From Phorcus lineatus (Eukaryota; Mollusca; Gastropoda; Trochida; Trochidae), in the NCBI GenBank assembly GCA_921293015.1, contig OV121091.1, positions 11,313,755-11,377,754 of the forward strand: a stretch of DNA of 64,000 bases, read 5' to 3'. The position numbers and the translations under genes are program-made. A model generated the notes under the pieces. It did no database searches. It saw only the letters and a program-made list of their open reading frames with translations, and was not told the DNA's origin. This document shows positions 23,901-38,900 of this stretch, one piece after another (position 1 is the stretch's first letter; each line of letters starts with the position of its first letter).

Positions 23901-26900
23901 CAACAGCTAAAAACATTATACTGGCGAGAAGTTAGATTTCTTTTAAGACATTGTGAGTTGTCAACATTTAAATCATATTTATTTAAGACAACAAGAAAAG
24001 CACTACATGAATGGTTAAAACAATGATCATTTTAACAATATTTGAAATACGATGAGTGAAAATATTGTATTGTCTTCTTATATTTTATTTTTTCCAGTGT
24101 GAGGTATTGAAGCTTGCATACTCAGAAACCAATAGTGCTTCAGCACTCAAAAATTTGATGTATTGAGTGATGCAATGCTCTGTCGTGAGGTGTAAAATAG
24201 TTTGCAAAGATATTCTTTCACAATACAACTATACAACTATAATACAACTAGCTTTAATTGAGTTAAATCTTAAGGCTGTAATAGGCTTGAAATGACCTTA
24301 ACAGCAAAGGGAATATTTGTCTTTTTAAAAAAATGATACATCTTTTTCACAGTGATAAAGACATTTCTATTGCCACAAGTGACATTTTATTCCTTTTATT
24401 TTAAAAGCAATCTATAGATAGTCACACAGAGAAACTCTATACAATTGACTTACCTCTAGGGAAGCGAGCCCCCTGCTCAAAGCCCATTCTCTCCCTGAAA
24501 AACTGCATCTGTGGCAAGCCTTGCTGCTGTTGAGGGGGGCCGGGAGGGCCAGGAAGTCCAGGAGGTCCAGAAGGGCCTTGGGGGCCTTGAGGACCTGGTG
24601 GGCCTTGTTGGCCAGGCTGAGCGGGGCCAGTGGCATGTGCTTCTGGGGTTGCTGAAAGTATATATGTCATGTCATTGTATGTTACAGATAGCATGGTTCA
24701 ATAATTAGATACAATACAAGAACATCAAGTCAAGGCTTTAAGTGAAATCTGCATGAAAATTCTATCTAAACATCTTATCCTTGTAAAATATAGATTCATA
24801 GTATGAAAAAACCCTCTAATGTCAAGAATATAATACACTGTTCTTAGGAAAAAGCATCAAATAACCCGGCTTCCATACTAGGAGTTTACATGAGAAGCAT
24901 CATGATCATGATACACATTTTCATTCAAATTGCCAAATACACTGTGTTTTCATATTATAGTGTCAAAAACAAGTAATTTACAATAACATGTCAAGGTGCA
25001 TTTCTTAAAAAAGCTTTTATTTTAAATAAAAAATTTTTTGTTAGTTAAAATGAGATAAATCAAATGGGATATTATCACATGTCTACATCAAGAACTAAAA
25101 AGTCTCAAATGAACAATTCCAAGAGGATTTTAAATTAAGAAAGAGATTTATACTGCAAAAAAAAGTTTCGATACACTTCATAAAAATAGAGTTGATACAC
25201 TCAAACAAGTATTGTGCTTGTATCGGCAGTAAAAATGTATTGGTACATCGATATATTTGTGTACCATGACACCCTTAAAACCAATTATGATTATTGTCTG
25301 TGGCAAGGGCACTTTGAATCCCTGGTACAAAAGCATTTGAATTGATAGTTAACTGACCTGGAGGTGCCGGTTCTGAACCTGCAGGTTTCTGTCCATCAAT
25401 CTGGGCCCGGTTCTTCTCTCTGAACCGCTCCAGCTGCTCTCTTTGCTGGAAGTCTTCACTGAATGGATTGTTATCCTATTAGAATAAAAAATAAAAGAAT
25501 GAGATAAAATCTTACCCCATACGAGGACACATACAAAATTTATTTGACCAAGACCATTTAAAAAGATCATTAAACCCAAATGCTCAATGAAAATAAGAAT
25601 TACTGAATTCAATTAAAGTCAAAGTGACAACATTTTTCACAACATCAATGTTTGGCCCTTCAGGTAAGATAAGGACTTTTAATCAGAAACATTTGAGAAA
25701 TTTCCAAATATCCTCTTCTTTATGAAACTAAATGAGTTCCTCTTCTGAGCTCCACAATACTCACTCCCAGTACAGTGGTGAGCCTGGCTCCAGCCTGGCC
25801 AGGGGTGGGGGGACCCTGTCCCTGGGGGGCAGCAGCTGCAGGCATTGGGGGACCTCCTGAAGCAGGTGCTTGGTTCCCAGGGGGCCCAGGGGGTACCTGC
25901 CCTGGAATCTGGCCCGGAGGAACGGGGAGGCGGATCCTCGGCCCAGTCAGTGGCATGCCCTGGGTACCCTGCTGTTGACTCAGCATCCTCAATCTGTTTT
26001 GCATGTAGGCTTCATATTCCTGCCTATCTGATCGAGTGAGACGGACAGAGTTGGCGCCGGGGGCGCGGACTGGGGGAGTCTGAGGAGGGGTGCTGCTTGC
26101 CTGTGTAGTGGTGATGGGTGACGGGGGTAGGGTGCTGCTGGGTGTCGCCACTGGGGAGGCCTGGCTAGACTGTGGGGACATCATCCCTTGAGAGGAGCTG
26201 GGAGACGCCAGCCATGTTCGACCCATCTGCTCCTGGGATAAGAAGAAATTATCTTTCATTTTCAAAGAGACATATAACAAAGTTTAAAGTTAAAATCTGC
26301 TTTGAATTTTTACCCAAAATATTCAATTGGGGATATAAACAATACTAGGCAATTGTTTTAGAAATTTCTTTTGAACAAAAACCCAAACCAATTGTGCAGT
26401 TATGTGAGGGCATCAGATTAGCCAACTCATTTTCTCACTTAAGATATATGCTAAGCAGGTTTAAAATTCAATGATCTGATTAAGAGTATTTCAGGACAGA
26501 TACCTTCTGTTTGGTGCGGTAGTCCTGCACCATCATCTGATGTTGTCGCTGTTGCTTCCTCAGTGCTTCCAGTTGCTTCTGGAGACCTGACTGCTCTGTT
26601 GTGATCCGCTCTAGTTCCGCAACATCATTTGGGTTCAGTTCATTCCCATTCTTCCTCGCCTGCAATGATTTGTTGCAATGAAATACGACCAATGATGAAA
26701 GGATGAAAGAATAACCATTTATCATAACATTCCTGAAAAACATTAACTGCAATATTTTCAAGATTTGAAGAGAGAATTTTTTTTAACTTCTTTATTTTGA
26801 AAAAGCTTTTGCATTGAATCCTAAGACACCAACCTGTCTTTGACGAGCTTGAATGCTTTTCTTTGTTCGTTTTTGCTTGGCAATCTGTTGCTCAAGCAGT

Positions 26901-29900
26901 TTGATCTGCATGTCTAAGAACTGAGCTTGTTTTGTGAGCCAGTCTTCATACTGAAGTTGTTGTCTGTCATACTCTGGACCAACCTCACCTGTAAATGCCA
27001 CACTTGTACTCAACAGTACTGCTGGGTACATTAAATATACTCAACAGAGTAAGTAAAGGACCACCCAATTTTTAATATCGAGATATTCTTTAGTTCATTT
27101 AATGATCGATGAAGCTTTATCATTTAATATTGGGTTGCTCCTGAACTTGCTTTGCTGAGTATATATGACTTACATGGTTATCATTTAAGGACATAAATGT
27201 TGTAAAATAAATGTATCTTATCACTGTTATGGCTCAATTAAGCTTCATACAAAATTTCAGAAACAGGGCACCGAGCTAAATATGCAAGTCAAGTACTTAA
27301 GGTCTTTGAGACAATATTGTTAAACAAATGTCTGAATTAAATGAATGATGTGACTAAAAAATGCACAATAAAATTCAGTAAAAGGACACCATGCCAAGGG
27401 TCAAGTGCAAAATGTTTGAGTAGACCATCATTACTAAACTAAGTAGACCGTTTCCTGTCTTCATTGCTGACACTGCAAAACATGGGTCGGGTTATCTGAA
27501 AACTTTATAGTACATTACTTTACTTTTAAATCCTGGTTCTTTAGGGTTACATTCACTTTAGTGCAACTGCAAGCAACAAACTTTTTTTTGGCTTCACCCA
27601 AGACTTTCACCACTTCCAAAGGTAAAGGGTTGATAAACACATCACTTACCTCCTGGGGGTGGCATTGGCGGCTGAGGAGGTGGGGGTATCATGGTGAGAG
27701 GACTCATCCTAGGGGGCTGCATCCCTGGGGAGGTGGCCTGGAAGGGTGAGGGGGTCCTTGGACTGAGCTGACCCTGGGGGCGGGGTCCGAACCCAGGGAA
27801 TTGTGGACTTGTGGCTAGGTCTCCCTGGTGTGGGCCGGCCTGGGTGGCAGACCATGCAGCTTCTCCTCCTGGCCCAGGCATTCTGGGGGTAAGGGTTTAC
27901 ATTTTGAATTTGATTATTTGGAAAATAACAGTGGAAACTGATTGGAAAAACAGTAATTTAATTTCTCTAAGATTGATATATTGCTATGCAAAGTTTCACT
28001 GTTTGAAAAAAATAACTTTCAAACAAGTTTTGTAATTATTTAATGACCTATTTGAATGATTTAGTAGAAAGTTTAAAAACCTACCTTGGATGTTCCATTC
28101 TTGGTCCTAGTTTGTGATGCAAACCTGAAAGAATACAAGCAATTAAAAGATGTTTGGTTCAAATGAAAAGGCTTGAGTGATTGAGTTCTTGTTCAGCACT
28201 GCTTGGGCAATATTTCAGCCATTAGCAGAGTAAAATGAAAAGGAAACTACTGTATATATATGTGTCTTTTCAGTAAAAACAAATTAAACATTTGGTAAGA
28301 TATGAAATTAATAATACAAGAAACATTAGCAAGAACTACCTGGTCTCATGCCGGGAGGTATCATGCCTTCTGGCTTGACCATCTCTCGTCTGTGGATCAT
28401 TGCTTGTTGCTCTGCCTGTCTCTTTTGTTCTTGCTTCTCCTGTAACAGAAGAATGTACATGGTCATGTCAACATCAAATGCATACACACAAGACATATCC
28501 GAGGATTCGGAAAGGACGGGACCAAGGGCCATTTTGCCTATTAGATGAAAATGGCTTATCAAATTTATACATTTTACCATTGCTACAAAGAGGAGTGGCC
28601 AATTAAAAATTCTGATAATTACAAAAAGACCTTAAAGTGTCTTTCCCCAACCCTGCATATCCATATGGTTCACATTTGACCATATGTGATTCTTGATATT
28701 TCAACTTAAAGATTACCGTGAAGATTTTACTTGCAGTCAAGAAAATATATCTTAAAACGTGAAAGCAGATTAGATAGTGTTTTGAAAAAAAGATCTACCT
28801 GTTCCAAGAGTTCATCCAGCAGTGTTGCCTGTTCCTTGTGCTGGGGAGGGGGAGGTCTCATCATGCCTGGTCCTGCTCCCTGGTAACCTGGCATCCGGGG
28901 GCCCGGCATCCTCATTCCTGGATGAGGCATTCTGGACTGACCAGGTCCTCCAAAACCTGGGGGCATCCCTCGGGGGCCTATGGAGGGGTGGCCGTGAGCC
29001 AGCTGCTGCTGTAGTGAGGTCTGAGGAGACATGCCAGGTCTCTCCAGTAACATGCTCATTCCCTTGGGTACTGAGTGAAGACTTTCCTGGTTGAGAAGTT
29101 TTGCTATTTCAGCTGCTGTTTCACTCTGAAGCTGTTGCCCTATGGAGCTTGGAGATTGTCCTTGCATGCCAGCCTGAGACACAGATTGACTGTCCGGCCC
29201 AAGTTGTTGTCTGTTTGGATCCTGTTGCCCATCCTCTCCAGGCATTCCTCCTGTTGGATGGAAAAGAGGTCTCTGTCCAGAGCCCTGCATCCTCATACCA
29301 TGCTGGGAAGCTGCTGATTGTCCATACAGTATGCTACTTGGAGTAGGAGTGAGGGTTCCACCTCGGGGTGGAGCATTGTTCAACTGTTGTCCGTAGGTGC
29401 CTTGAGTATACTGATTAGTGGGAGTCATTGTTGCTCGAGACGGATGATGCATTGGGAACTGACCTTGCTGGTGGCTTACAGTTTGCGGTGGTTGGTTGAG
29501 CAGTCCTTGTGGAGCATTGGGAGGAAAACCAGGCTGTCCTGTTCTTGGGGGAGCTCCTTGAGAAAATGGAGACTGTGGGGTTGAACTCAGTCCAGATCCA
29601 AAAGAGGACTGTGATGAGACAGTAGGACTGAATGGAGAGGGAACTGATGTTGAGAATGGTGAGAGTTGTGAAGCTCCAGAAATGGCTGGTTGACTGTGTG
29701 GAGAATGCACAGGAAGCTGGCTGAAGGGACTGTGCACATTTGGTGTCCTTGGAGAAGGCTGACCACTTCTTGGTGAAGGCATGAATTTTGGTGATGGTAT
29801 ACCTGGAGTCCCTGGGGCCTGTCCTGGAACTCCGATACTGCCAGAAGGAGACATGTGAACCGGTGTGTGCTGGCCCTGCATTGGACTCCTCCCATGCTGT

Positions 29901-32900
29901 AGGGGAGACATTCCAGGTCCAATAGCCACTCTACCCAAACCAAGTGGATCAGTCTGTGGCTTACCCGCCTCTGCAATTTTCACACCAGCTTGCAGTCTCT
30001 TCTCAATTTCGCTTTTCTCTATCCGAGTTCCAATAGGTTCAGTGCCTTGGAGGAGTGCTGCAATGTGACTCACTCCAGTCTTTGCTCCACCTGCCTTTTT
30101 CTCCTTGTCATCTTTCTTCCCATCTTTAGCAAGCCTTGCTGCATCTATTGCAAACTGCTCCTGTCGCTTCTGATTGAATTCGAGGAACTTGGCTTGAAAG
30201 TCTGTAGCTGGTATAGCCTTTTGATCTCCTGACTGATCTTCACCATCTTTGTCCCTCCTTTCCTCCTCACCAGGGGTAGCAGGTGTGTCTCCGGTACCTG
30301 GTTCTGGCTTGGGTGTTTGAAGGGCAGCTCCAGGCTCAGTCTTAGGTACCTGTTCAGTCTTCGTTTCTTCAAGTTTGTTTGACTCTTCCATAAGATCTAG
30401 CTCATCAAGGAATTTGTCATCATCTGATCCAAGCTCTGGGTCGGCAAATTTGAGTATGTCAAAGGTCCCATCATCATCTGAAATGATTTTTAAAATTATG
30501 TCAAACAATCTATAAAAAAAAGATCACTGTTTTTTTATAGAAAATTTATCATGTTATCTCAGCTAAATTACTTTAACAGCCTAAAAACATTTAATCTGTT
30601 TTGAATTTGCAAATGTTTTGAAGTAAATTTTGAGAAACATAGTAATACTCACTCAACAGGTCATCATCTTCGTGTTTTTCATCCTCAGAGGACATCGACT
30701 GTTTGGTACCTTTGAGTTCAATATCTGACAGCTGGAGATGTTCCTGTTCACTCTGGCTTGTTTCATCAAGACCATCCCCACCCGTTTGCTTAAGGTTAGT
30801 TTCTGATATCATAGGGTCCCGGGCAGATGTGAGTGGAGTTTGTCGGAACAGCTCTTCCTCTGCTTGAGCAGGGCCTGGCTGGGAGGTCTGTCGACTGAAT
30901 GGAGGCAACATCTGTGTGGACCCTGGCACAGGTATCTTGGGTCCAGATCCTGGGAACTGCCCTGGCTGGGCAGATCCTGGTGATGCTCCAGGATGATGCA
31001 GAGCCATAGAAGGAATACCTTCAGATGTTTGTGGAGGGAATCCAGCAGCAGCTGAGGTTGCCTTGATTTGCATCGGGTGCTGTATAGCCTGGCCAGGGGG
31101 CATATTGCCTTGCGCTGCTGCTCCATGCTCTTGCAGAGCTTGGATGAGTTGAGCGCGACTTTCCTGCAACACAGTTTGTATGTTAGTAAAGTTGGATAAA
31201 AATAAGATTTCTAAGGTTAATAACAAGAAAACACTATTTCTTGCGAAAAAGCTCCATTTCCTCCAGGACATAGATAAAATGGAGTAATTACTTTTTAAAG
31301 TTTCAAATAAACTTTCCCTTATGGTCATATAAGAAATGAACCATGAAGGAAGGTGTAAAATGCAATGTCATCTATTCACTTCGAAACAAGCGATAACATT
31401 GTATGGCCATGTCATTCCTTATTCTTTTAACTTTATTTATCATAGATTTTCACCTGAGCCATGCTGGTTGGAGGGAATTGTCCGTGTGCTGGAGACCCCA
31501 TCCGAGGGTCTTGACTAGGGTCGGTGCCATGAGGAAAACCAGGGTGGGGCATCCCTGGAACAGGGGGACGAGGTCCTCGCATCTGTCCTGGGAACCCAGG
31601 CTGCATCTCCATGTGGCCTCTCGGTCCAAAGCCTTCAGCTTCTGTTGATTAAATATTCATAACAAAAAGTATTAGATAGTGATTTACAACGTTATTCATA
31701 ACACTCTCCCCGCATAGACTTGCTGATCATTCAAGCAAAAAGTTAAATTTTATATGTGGCACCAACAGTTTAGGACTTACAACTGTGGATTAAGAAAATT
31801 CTACCTGGATTGGGAGGTCTGATCATCCTCTGTCTTAGAGCAGCCCATCGTTCCTGATTTGAGCTGTGCTCAGTGAACCCAGGAGGGGGGCGGGGACCCA
31901 TCTCCATCCCAAACTGAGATGGTACTCCTGTGAAGTAGAACATTAGATATGGGTAACAACATATAGGTGAACACATCTCACATAGCTACAATATAAGTCA
32001 ATCAATAAAGGCTCTTTTGAGCAATGACATCATAATTGGCATAACAATTTTCAACCTCATCTTTGAAATAAAATTTCGAAGATAATGAAATGATAACCAA
32101 TGTCAAGAAAATCCTCACATTGTAGTGTGAGCACTTCAAAGGGGATTACCTGGTTGGTTGCTTGGCAGGCTCTGAGGGACGCCATCTTGGGGTGGCCATT
32201 GGGGTCCCTTTATCTTCTCAGACTCTTCCTGTTGCTTCCGCATCTTTGTTTTCAGGATCTGCTGGGCAAGCATCTCTCGGAGATGTTGATGTCTCATACC
32301 CTGGTCTCCTTCCATGCCCTCGCCCTGCTGTCACCAACATTCATATCTTAAGCATTTGGCTTGCAGGACATCAACAATCTTTGCTGAAAGTAACCCACTG
32401 CCAACAGTTTTAGCAGCAGATAGGTCGTTTACAGATAAAGGTTTGTTTGAATCCTCAAATAGTGTCCTTTGGACTCGTAATTTACAGGAGATTTATATAA
32501 TATAACTGATTTTGACCTTTTGGTCATTTTACACGGATTAACATACACGATTCTACTTATAATGATTATTAACATGGATCTTCAGTTGGTACTCAATGGA
32601 TTGAGGAAAATTCAAACCCTAGTCATCTAGAAGAATCATTTGAAAGAAACATTTCCCCATTCCCTCCAGTGACTCAACATTATCATACTGATGGTTAATT
32701 ATATATACATATTCTAATATACCAAACATGTTTCTTGAACACATACATTCTGATTAAATGTGCACATGACAATGATCTCACAAAGGTTAGGATATACGCA
32801 GGATATACATCAGTGAATAAACAAAATTTTATGACAGTAAGTTTAGGTCTCTTACAATAACATTTGTGCAAATATCAAATAAGGATGTATGAAAAGCCAG

Positions 32901-35900
32901 GTACAAAATACTTACCAAATCTGAATAAGGATATATACAATCAAAATACTAATTGTGGTATTTCAAATACAACAACAATTATTACTCAACGTGATTTCCA
33001 ATAAGCAAAAATGTGAAGGTGATTTCTATCTAATCCTTTATCTACAAGCTGTATGCAAACAACACTAGCAGTTACAAAAGTATACATTACAGCAGAAATT
33101 ACCTCCCCTTTCAGAAAAATAAATTTAAGGCAAAACACAATATATATATTTCCTTCAGGCATATATATGCAGAGAAAGAAATTAATTTTCTACTGATATT
33201 TCTCAAGAAGAAAATTTTTAAATTATCTCAAAGATAATTGATGTTTAGTTTCTGCTGATATGGTTAATCCAGGTGAAAACAACACTTGTACAACAAATAA
33301 CATGGCATGCCAAATGGAGAGGTGACTAAGGCCGTGCCACTTACCAAGAAAGTGTGCGAGAGAGAGCTATGCCAAGGTCCTGCGGCTAAGTGTGAGTGCC
33401 GTCGGCTGTATGGTTGAAGCTAGAGACGTACAACATAGGACGATCAGAATCAGTTCTACCTACCAACACTCACTCAATCAGTCCTTTGCTACCACATCAA
33501 AAACAACCACGCTATGAGAAAAAACAGTTAAAGTTCTCGTAGAAATCCTTGATTCGGGGATGGATATGGACCATTGATGAAGATTTTTAATCTTTATCGA
33601 AATCACAAGATCAAAAAGACTGAGGGAAAAATCAGGCTTCAGATTTAGCTGCTCAGCAACAACTCTCTATCCCTAATTAAGCTAGTAAAGCTCAAGCTAT
33701 TTTTAAACTCTTGCAAATATTTTTGGGCAGAATTATATAGATAATTATATCATGAAGTATAGAGCATAAGACTTGAGAATATATGGCATATTGGAGACCT
33801 AGGACTTTTGGTTTTACGATCATGTTGTTAGAGCATGTGGTTATCAGGGAAAAAAAAAAAGATCAAGATTTCTTAGGCCAGGTTTTGCCCAGACTTAGGG
33901 ACCATGGTAAAGCCACCAGAACTGGCATGACTTTAGATTTAATTGACTTTAGTAGGGACGAGATTGAAAACAAGGGGAAAGGGATTATTTCATTGGTTAC
34001 AGTTTATAGTTATAAAGTCATAGTTAGCATATTCATGGATGTTTCATATGATTTTATTTTCCCAATTAAGAGTAAGATTATGGAAATATATTTTCTTGAG
34101 AGGGTAAAGTATCATAAAAGTCAACCAAGTTATCCTAGTTATGGAATTGGGTTCACATGTGAAGCAAAAACATCATATGGTCATTTTGTTTTAACTCCTT
34201 TAAATCATTTGAAAGGGAAATGGATTCGTGAAACTTAACATGACTTTGTACATTCATTAGGGAACAGTCCTTAAAGAAGATTTTTTTATTCGATATCACA
34301 TTTTATATATTAAGAAACGTACTACAATGTCTTTATATGCTAACAATTCAAAACCTTCTTCTGTCCATGATACAGGAATATGAATCTGCAAACATTTGCA
34401 TAAAATTCCTGTAACTGAAGGAGATCGTAAATGTTGCCATAGCTAAAGGCTATGGTGTCCTTATTATTAAGGGGCTCTGTGCAAATTGGTCAAGATCTAC
34501 ATTTCAGGACCATCTTCTTTTCCTACATTCAAATAATTTCAGAGCTTCATCTTTGCACTTATAACAATTTCAAGGTTAGTGTTATGTAGGCTACAGAAAA
34601 AGCCATGTCAAACAGCATTAAATACAACAACTATTACTGTGCTCTAAAGTTAGCTTGGCCAAATACATCAGTTAATATTGTTATTCAGGCAAAGTTCAGC
34701 TTTTCCTTACAAGATATACCATAAAGGAAACATTTCAATCCATGTTTTGATGTGGTTGCAACAGAGTATTATCATACTAAGCAACTATTTCTTGGCTTAC
34801 TCCAATCACAGCTCAACTTATTGCACACAATATCAAATGCTCATTCAAATATTCATCTGTATATGGCTTTTATGATGCTTAAATTAATGCGACAGATGGA
34901 CTTTCACAGCACATCCATGCATTATAGTAGAATCCGAATTTTACATTCAAAGGCAACACTATTTCTAAGTAAGTATTTCAACTTAAGACATCAAAATGCT
35001 GGCCAAGCTTTCATCTGTCTATAACAGTGTATTGTGCAGTAAGTGCCCGTCACCCAGATTTCTCTACACATGCAATTCTAAGCAAAGTTAATATGAACTC
35101 TCTCGCTGGGAGTAGTGATCTATATCGTGAACGAGATGGAACACAAAGATGATTTAACAGCATCAGAGGTCAATCTTTTTTCATTCTGTTGAGAAATGAC
35201 ACAAAACTCGGTCCCAGTCTTTTAATATTGAATTTGGATACAAAATTAAACCTGTGGTGACTATTTAAATGCATGAAATCAGTTGATAAAACACTTAATA
35301 TTTGATACTCCCAACGAGAGAAATGGCAGTAAGTATTAGAAGTCCACACAACACCCACTATAAGTATCTCACCATTGCACTCTCTGGGTGGGCGGGTTTC
35401 TCCTGCATGAAGGGAGGGCGTGGCCCACGGAGGGGAATCATTCCACCTGGACTCAGCTGGGAGAGGGTGCGAGACATTGCCACATCTGGTGGGGGGCCTC
35501 CTATGAACACAAATAATGTTGACATATAAGTTAATTTGTATAAAACTATTCCCAGGAATAAGCATGAGGATCTCAAAACTCACAAAGATTGCCGTGAAGA
35601 ACGAGTTCTATAGAAAGCTACTATTAAGCGCTTTTCACAACCATACATGTAACTATGTGTTTAAAGTGAAGTATTCAGGGGAACAAAGCAGTAAAATGAC
35701 CAAGTCACAGATTTTGGTGCAACATTCAATTCAATGCTATTGGTACAGGGGCCAGCATACACACCTCTTCACCATTGATCTCCAATAAAATTGCCAATGA
35801 GCTTTTAACCATTCAATTTGTCAGTGACAATCATTCAAGATTGCATAATAAATTCATCCAGAACACACAATTTGATTTTAAATTTATTTTCATTTGTTAC

Positions 35901-38900
35901 ATTTTTTTAATTAAGCTCAATAATTTGAAATCCACATAATTTACCTTTAATCATGTCCAACATGCTTCTTAGTAAATTTATTTAACACAACAAAGAGATG
36001 ATGATGAGTACCTGGCTGCTGACTGAATGGGTCAGGTAGACTCTGTGAGCGTGTGAGCTGTTGCTGAGGTGGTCTGCCCGGGAAGGGTTGGTCCGGGTGT
36101 CGGAGAGGAACAGGAGTAGAGTGAGGGGAGTGTCCTCCCTGGGGGGACTGCGGCATACCTGCACAAAGGATTATAGTTAACTCAGTGAGTGAAAATAGCA
36201 TTGTTGCTTAAGGTGCTATTATACGGTAGTTTCAGATACATGCTCAATATATATCAATGAATATTAATTTCAACTGTTATATTAAATGGGAGCCTCATCA
36301 ACAATGCTGATTGCCTTGAAAGAAGAAGTACAAATTTACATTTTGTATGTTTAAAAAGGTACATCATTAAAAAATAGTCACAAAAAATGTGAGGAACTAT
36401 TAAGAATATTCAAGCTGAACCAGAACCTAAACATAAGTATTAATATTGTCTGAGTGAAGTTAAGAACTAAAGTACAGTGTTCTTTTTTTCTGCTGACCTG
36501 GATGTGGAGTCATGGGCTGCTGACTGTAGGGATCTCCAGCCTGTGATGTGGGCTGCTGCTGGAAGTGTTCGGGAGATGGGTGTCTCATTCGGGGAGACAG
36601 CTGCTGCACCATCTGCTGACGCAGCCCATGGGTCATCCCAGGACCAGGACGTGGCATATTGAAGCCCTCCTCAGGACCAGGTCTTGGGGTCCCTGGGGGG
36701 AAAGCATATGGGTCAGGTGCTGGTTGTCTTGGTCTCATAGTTAGGTCTCCTGGTCTTGGGCCTCCCATAGGCCCACCAGGTGAGTTAGGAGGTGGAAGTC
36801 TAGGACGCTGCTGGAAAGGGTCCATAACCGCGGCAGGTCTGGGGGTCCCTGGAGGCTGAGCATAGGGATCCCCGGGGGGTCGAGGAGGAGCTGAAGCCGT
36901 AGAAGTGGGCGGATGAGGAGTCATCGGCTGTCTACTGTAAGGGTCATATGGTCTGGACTGAGGGATGGCTGCAGGAGTACCTGGCATCTTTGCATATGGA
37001 TCTTCTTCAAGCATTGGTCTGGGAGTCCCCGGTGGCTGAGCATAAGGGTCATACGGCTGGGAGACCGGGGTACGAGGAGGGTGGGAGAGGGGTCGATGTC
37101 CATCAGGGAACTGGTCAGATGGAAGCGGGGTAGAAGGTTGGAAAGCGTACGGGTCGGAGGATTGCGGTGGCCTACCGGCGGCTTCAGCAGGACGGGGCGG
37201 TCCAGGACCTGGACCCATCATTGGATCAGCTACGGTCCGGGCGGCTCCGGGGAAAGCTTCTTCTCCCCAGGGTGAGCGGGGCATTGGACCGTGAGGACTG
37301 TGGAGTGGACTATGGACTTGTGCCATTGGATGACCTCCTTCAAGAAAGGGGAGATGAGACCATAAGAGTATGTGATTATTGATACAAAATTTCAGATCAG
37401 ATGAAGGGATGTTGCTCTGATAAATCAACACCTACACTACACAATTCTCATGGACTTACCTTCCATTGGTCTGCCAGGGCTATGCATTCCAGGGTGACGA
37501 GGAGACATCATCCCCACCATGTCAGGTCTCCGACCTGCATCAACAACATCATAAAAATTTAATTAAAATATGCCACTATTTTGTATGAAAAAGAATATAC
37601 TTATGATGATTTTTTAACTGAAACATGTGTAATTGAATCACAACCATTGTCATAGATTTTCCAGTAATAAGAAAAAACATCAGTGAAACTCTTTTATTTT
37701 CTACTCAAATGTTATGGTTATCAATTAAAAGATATGAAGTGCATCATTAATTCAAGATTGTACATTAACAAACATAGGTTAATAAGAATATTCCTTGAAA
37801 AGTAGAATAGAAGTGCGCCTTACCATCCAGGCCATGCGGAGAGAGAGGCTGCTGTGGCATCATGAACGGGTCTCCTGGCATGGTTCCCTGACCCCCAGGC
37901 GATGGTAGTGGGGGTGGTGGAGGGGGTGGCGGCATGGATGCACAGTCGTGACGCTTCTGGGCCTCCTGTTGACGACGATGCAACTCTTGTGAGACTTGCT
38001 GAAGTTATCATAAACTATCATATATATAGCTTCAAGAGCAAATTGCGCAGGGGGTAAAAAATATGCCATCAATGGCTTACTATGGTTTTAGATATATAAT
38101 TTACTAACATTTGTTGGATTTTCAGACAGAGCTTTGTGCCTTTCGGTGAAATCTTCTTTATGTCAACGACTTATTGCAATGTTATGATTTTTTAACCCCT
38201 GCTAAAACATATAGTAAATTGTCAGAAATTATTATTTCACTTAATTCTTATTTTATCAGACTTATGTACAACTAAAAAAAGCCTTGAACTGTATCATGTA
38301 ACCATCTTCAACAAAAAACATGGGTTTCTAAAAAAGGTTTTACCTAAATGATAAAAAAGGTGTCAAAACTACCATGAAAAAAAATATGCTATACAATATT
38401 TAATGAAAGATTGTAAAAGCTAATTTGTCTACAGTTTAATGATCAGTCTAAAGATTGATATGTAGTCTACACTTGCAGTCAAAGCTCCAGATTACACATG
38501 GAGCACAATATCAAATCATAAGGATTAAGAATCAAGATGGAGCTATTGTAAATGGATAATGCAGTGTTAGAATGGTGGGTTAATAAATGCAGTCGGAGCT
38601 ACAAATCCATTGATGTGTACTTTGTAGAATGCAGCTTGAGCTACCTGTTAATATATAGATTTAAAGGTAGAACAACACTGAGGGAAAGGTTCTATCCGAT
38701 GCTTGTTGCTTAACAAACTTGAAATACAGATAGAGTCACTATACCCCTATGATATGTAAACCTCTGGGTTGAATTATGAAGTATGAGTATATAAGATTTG
38801 AAAATATCCATGAACATAATAAAAAAGATTATTTGTATATAACAAGCTATAAATGGTTTGTGCTTGTGCAAATCTAGAGTTACCTTTAAGTTAAAAGAGA

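Larger units (their letters stand above)
32328..35372 (-). other. 3.0-kb intron between exons 40 and 41, the largest in the gene
   Basis: Contains the candidate cassette exon at 33345-33419 and, on the opposite strand, a 151-codon open frame at 33783-34238. The rest is AT-rich and unremarkable. Confidence 0.75.

Noticed and set aside
24454-24651. Collagen gene exon suggested by GPP triplets
   Set aside because: The triplets are short, irregular, and in frame between MLL3/4 exons; no further collagen exons are nearby.
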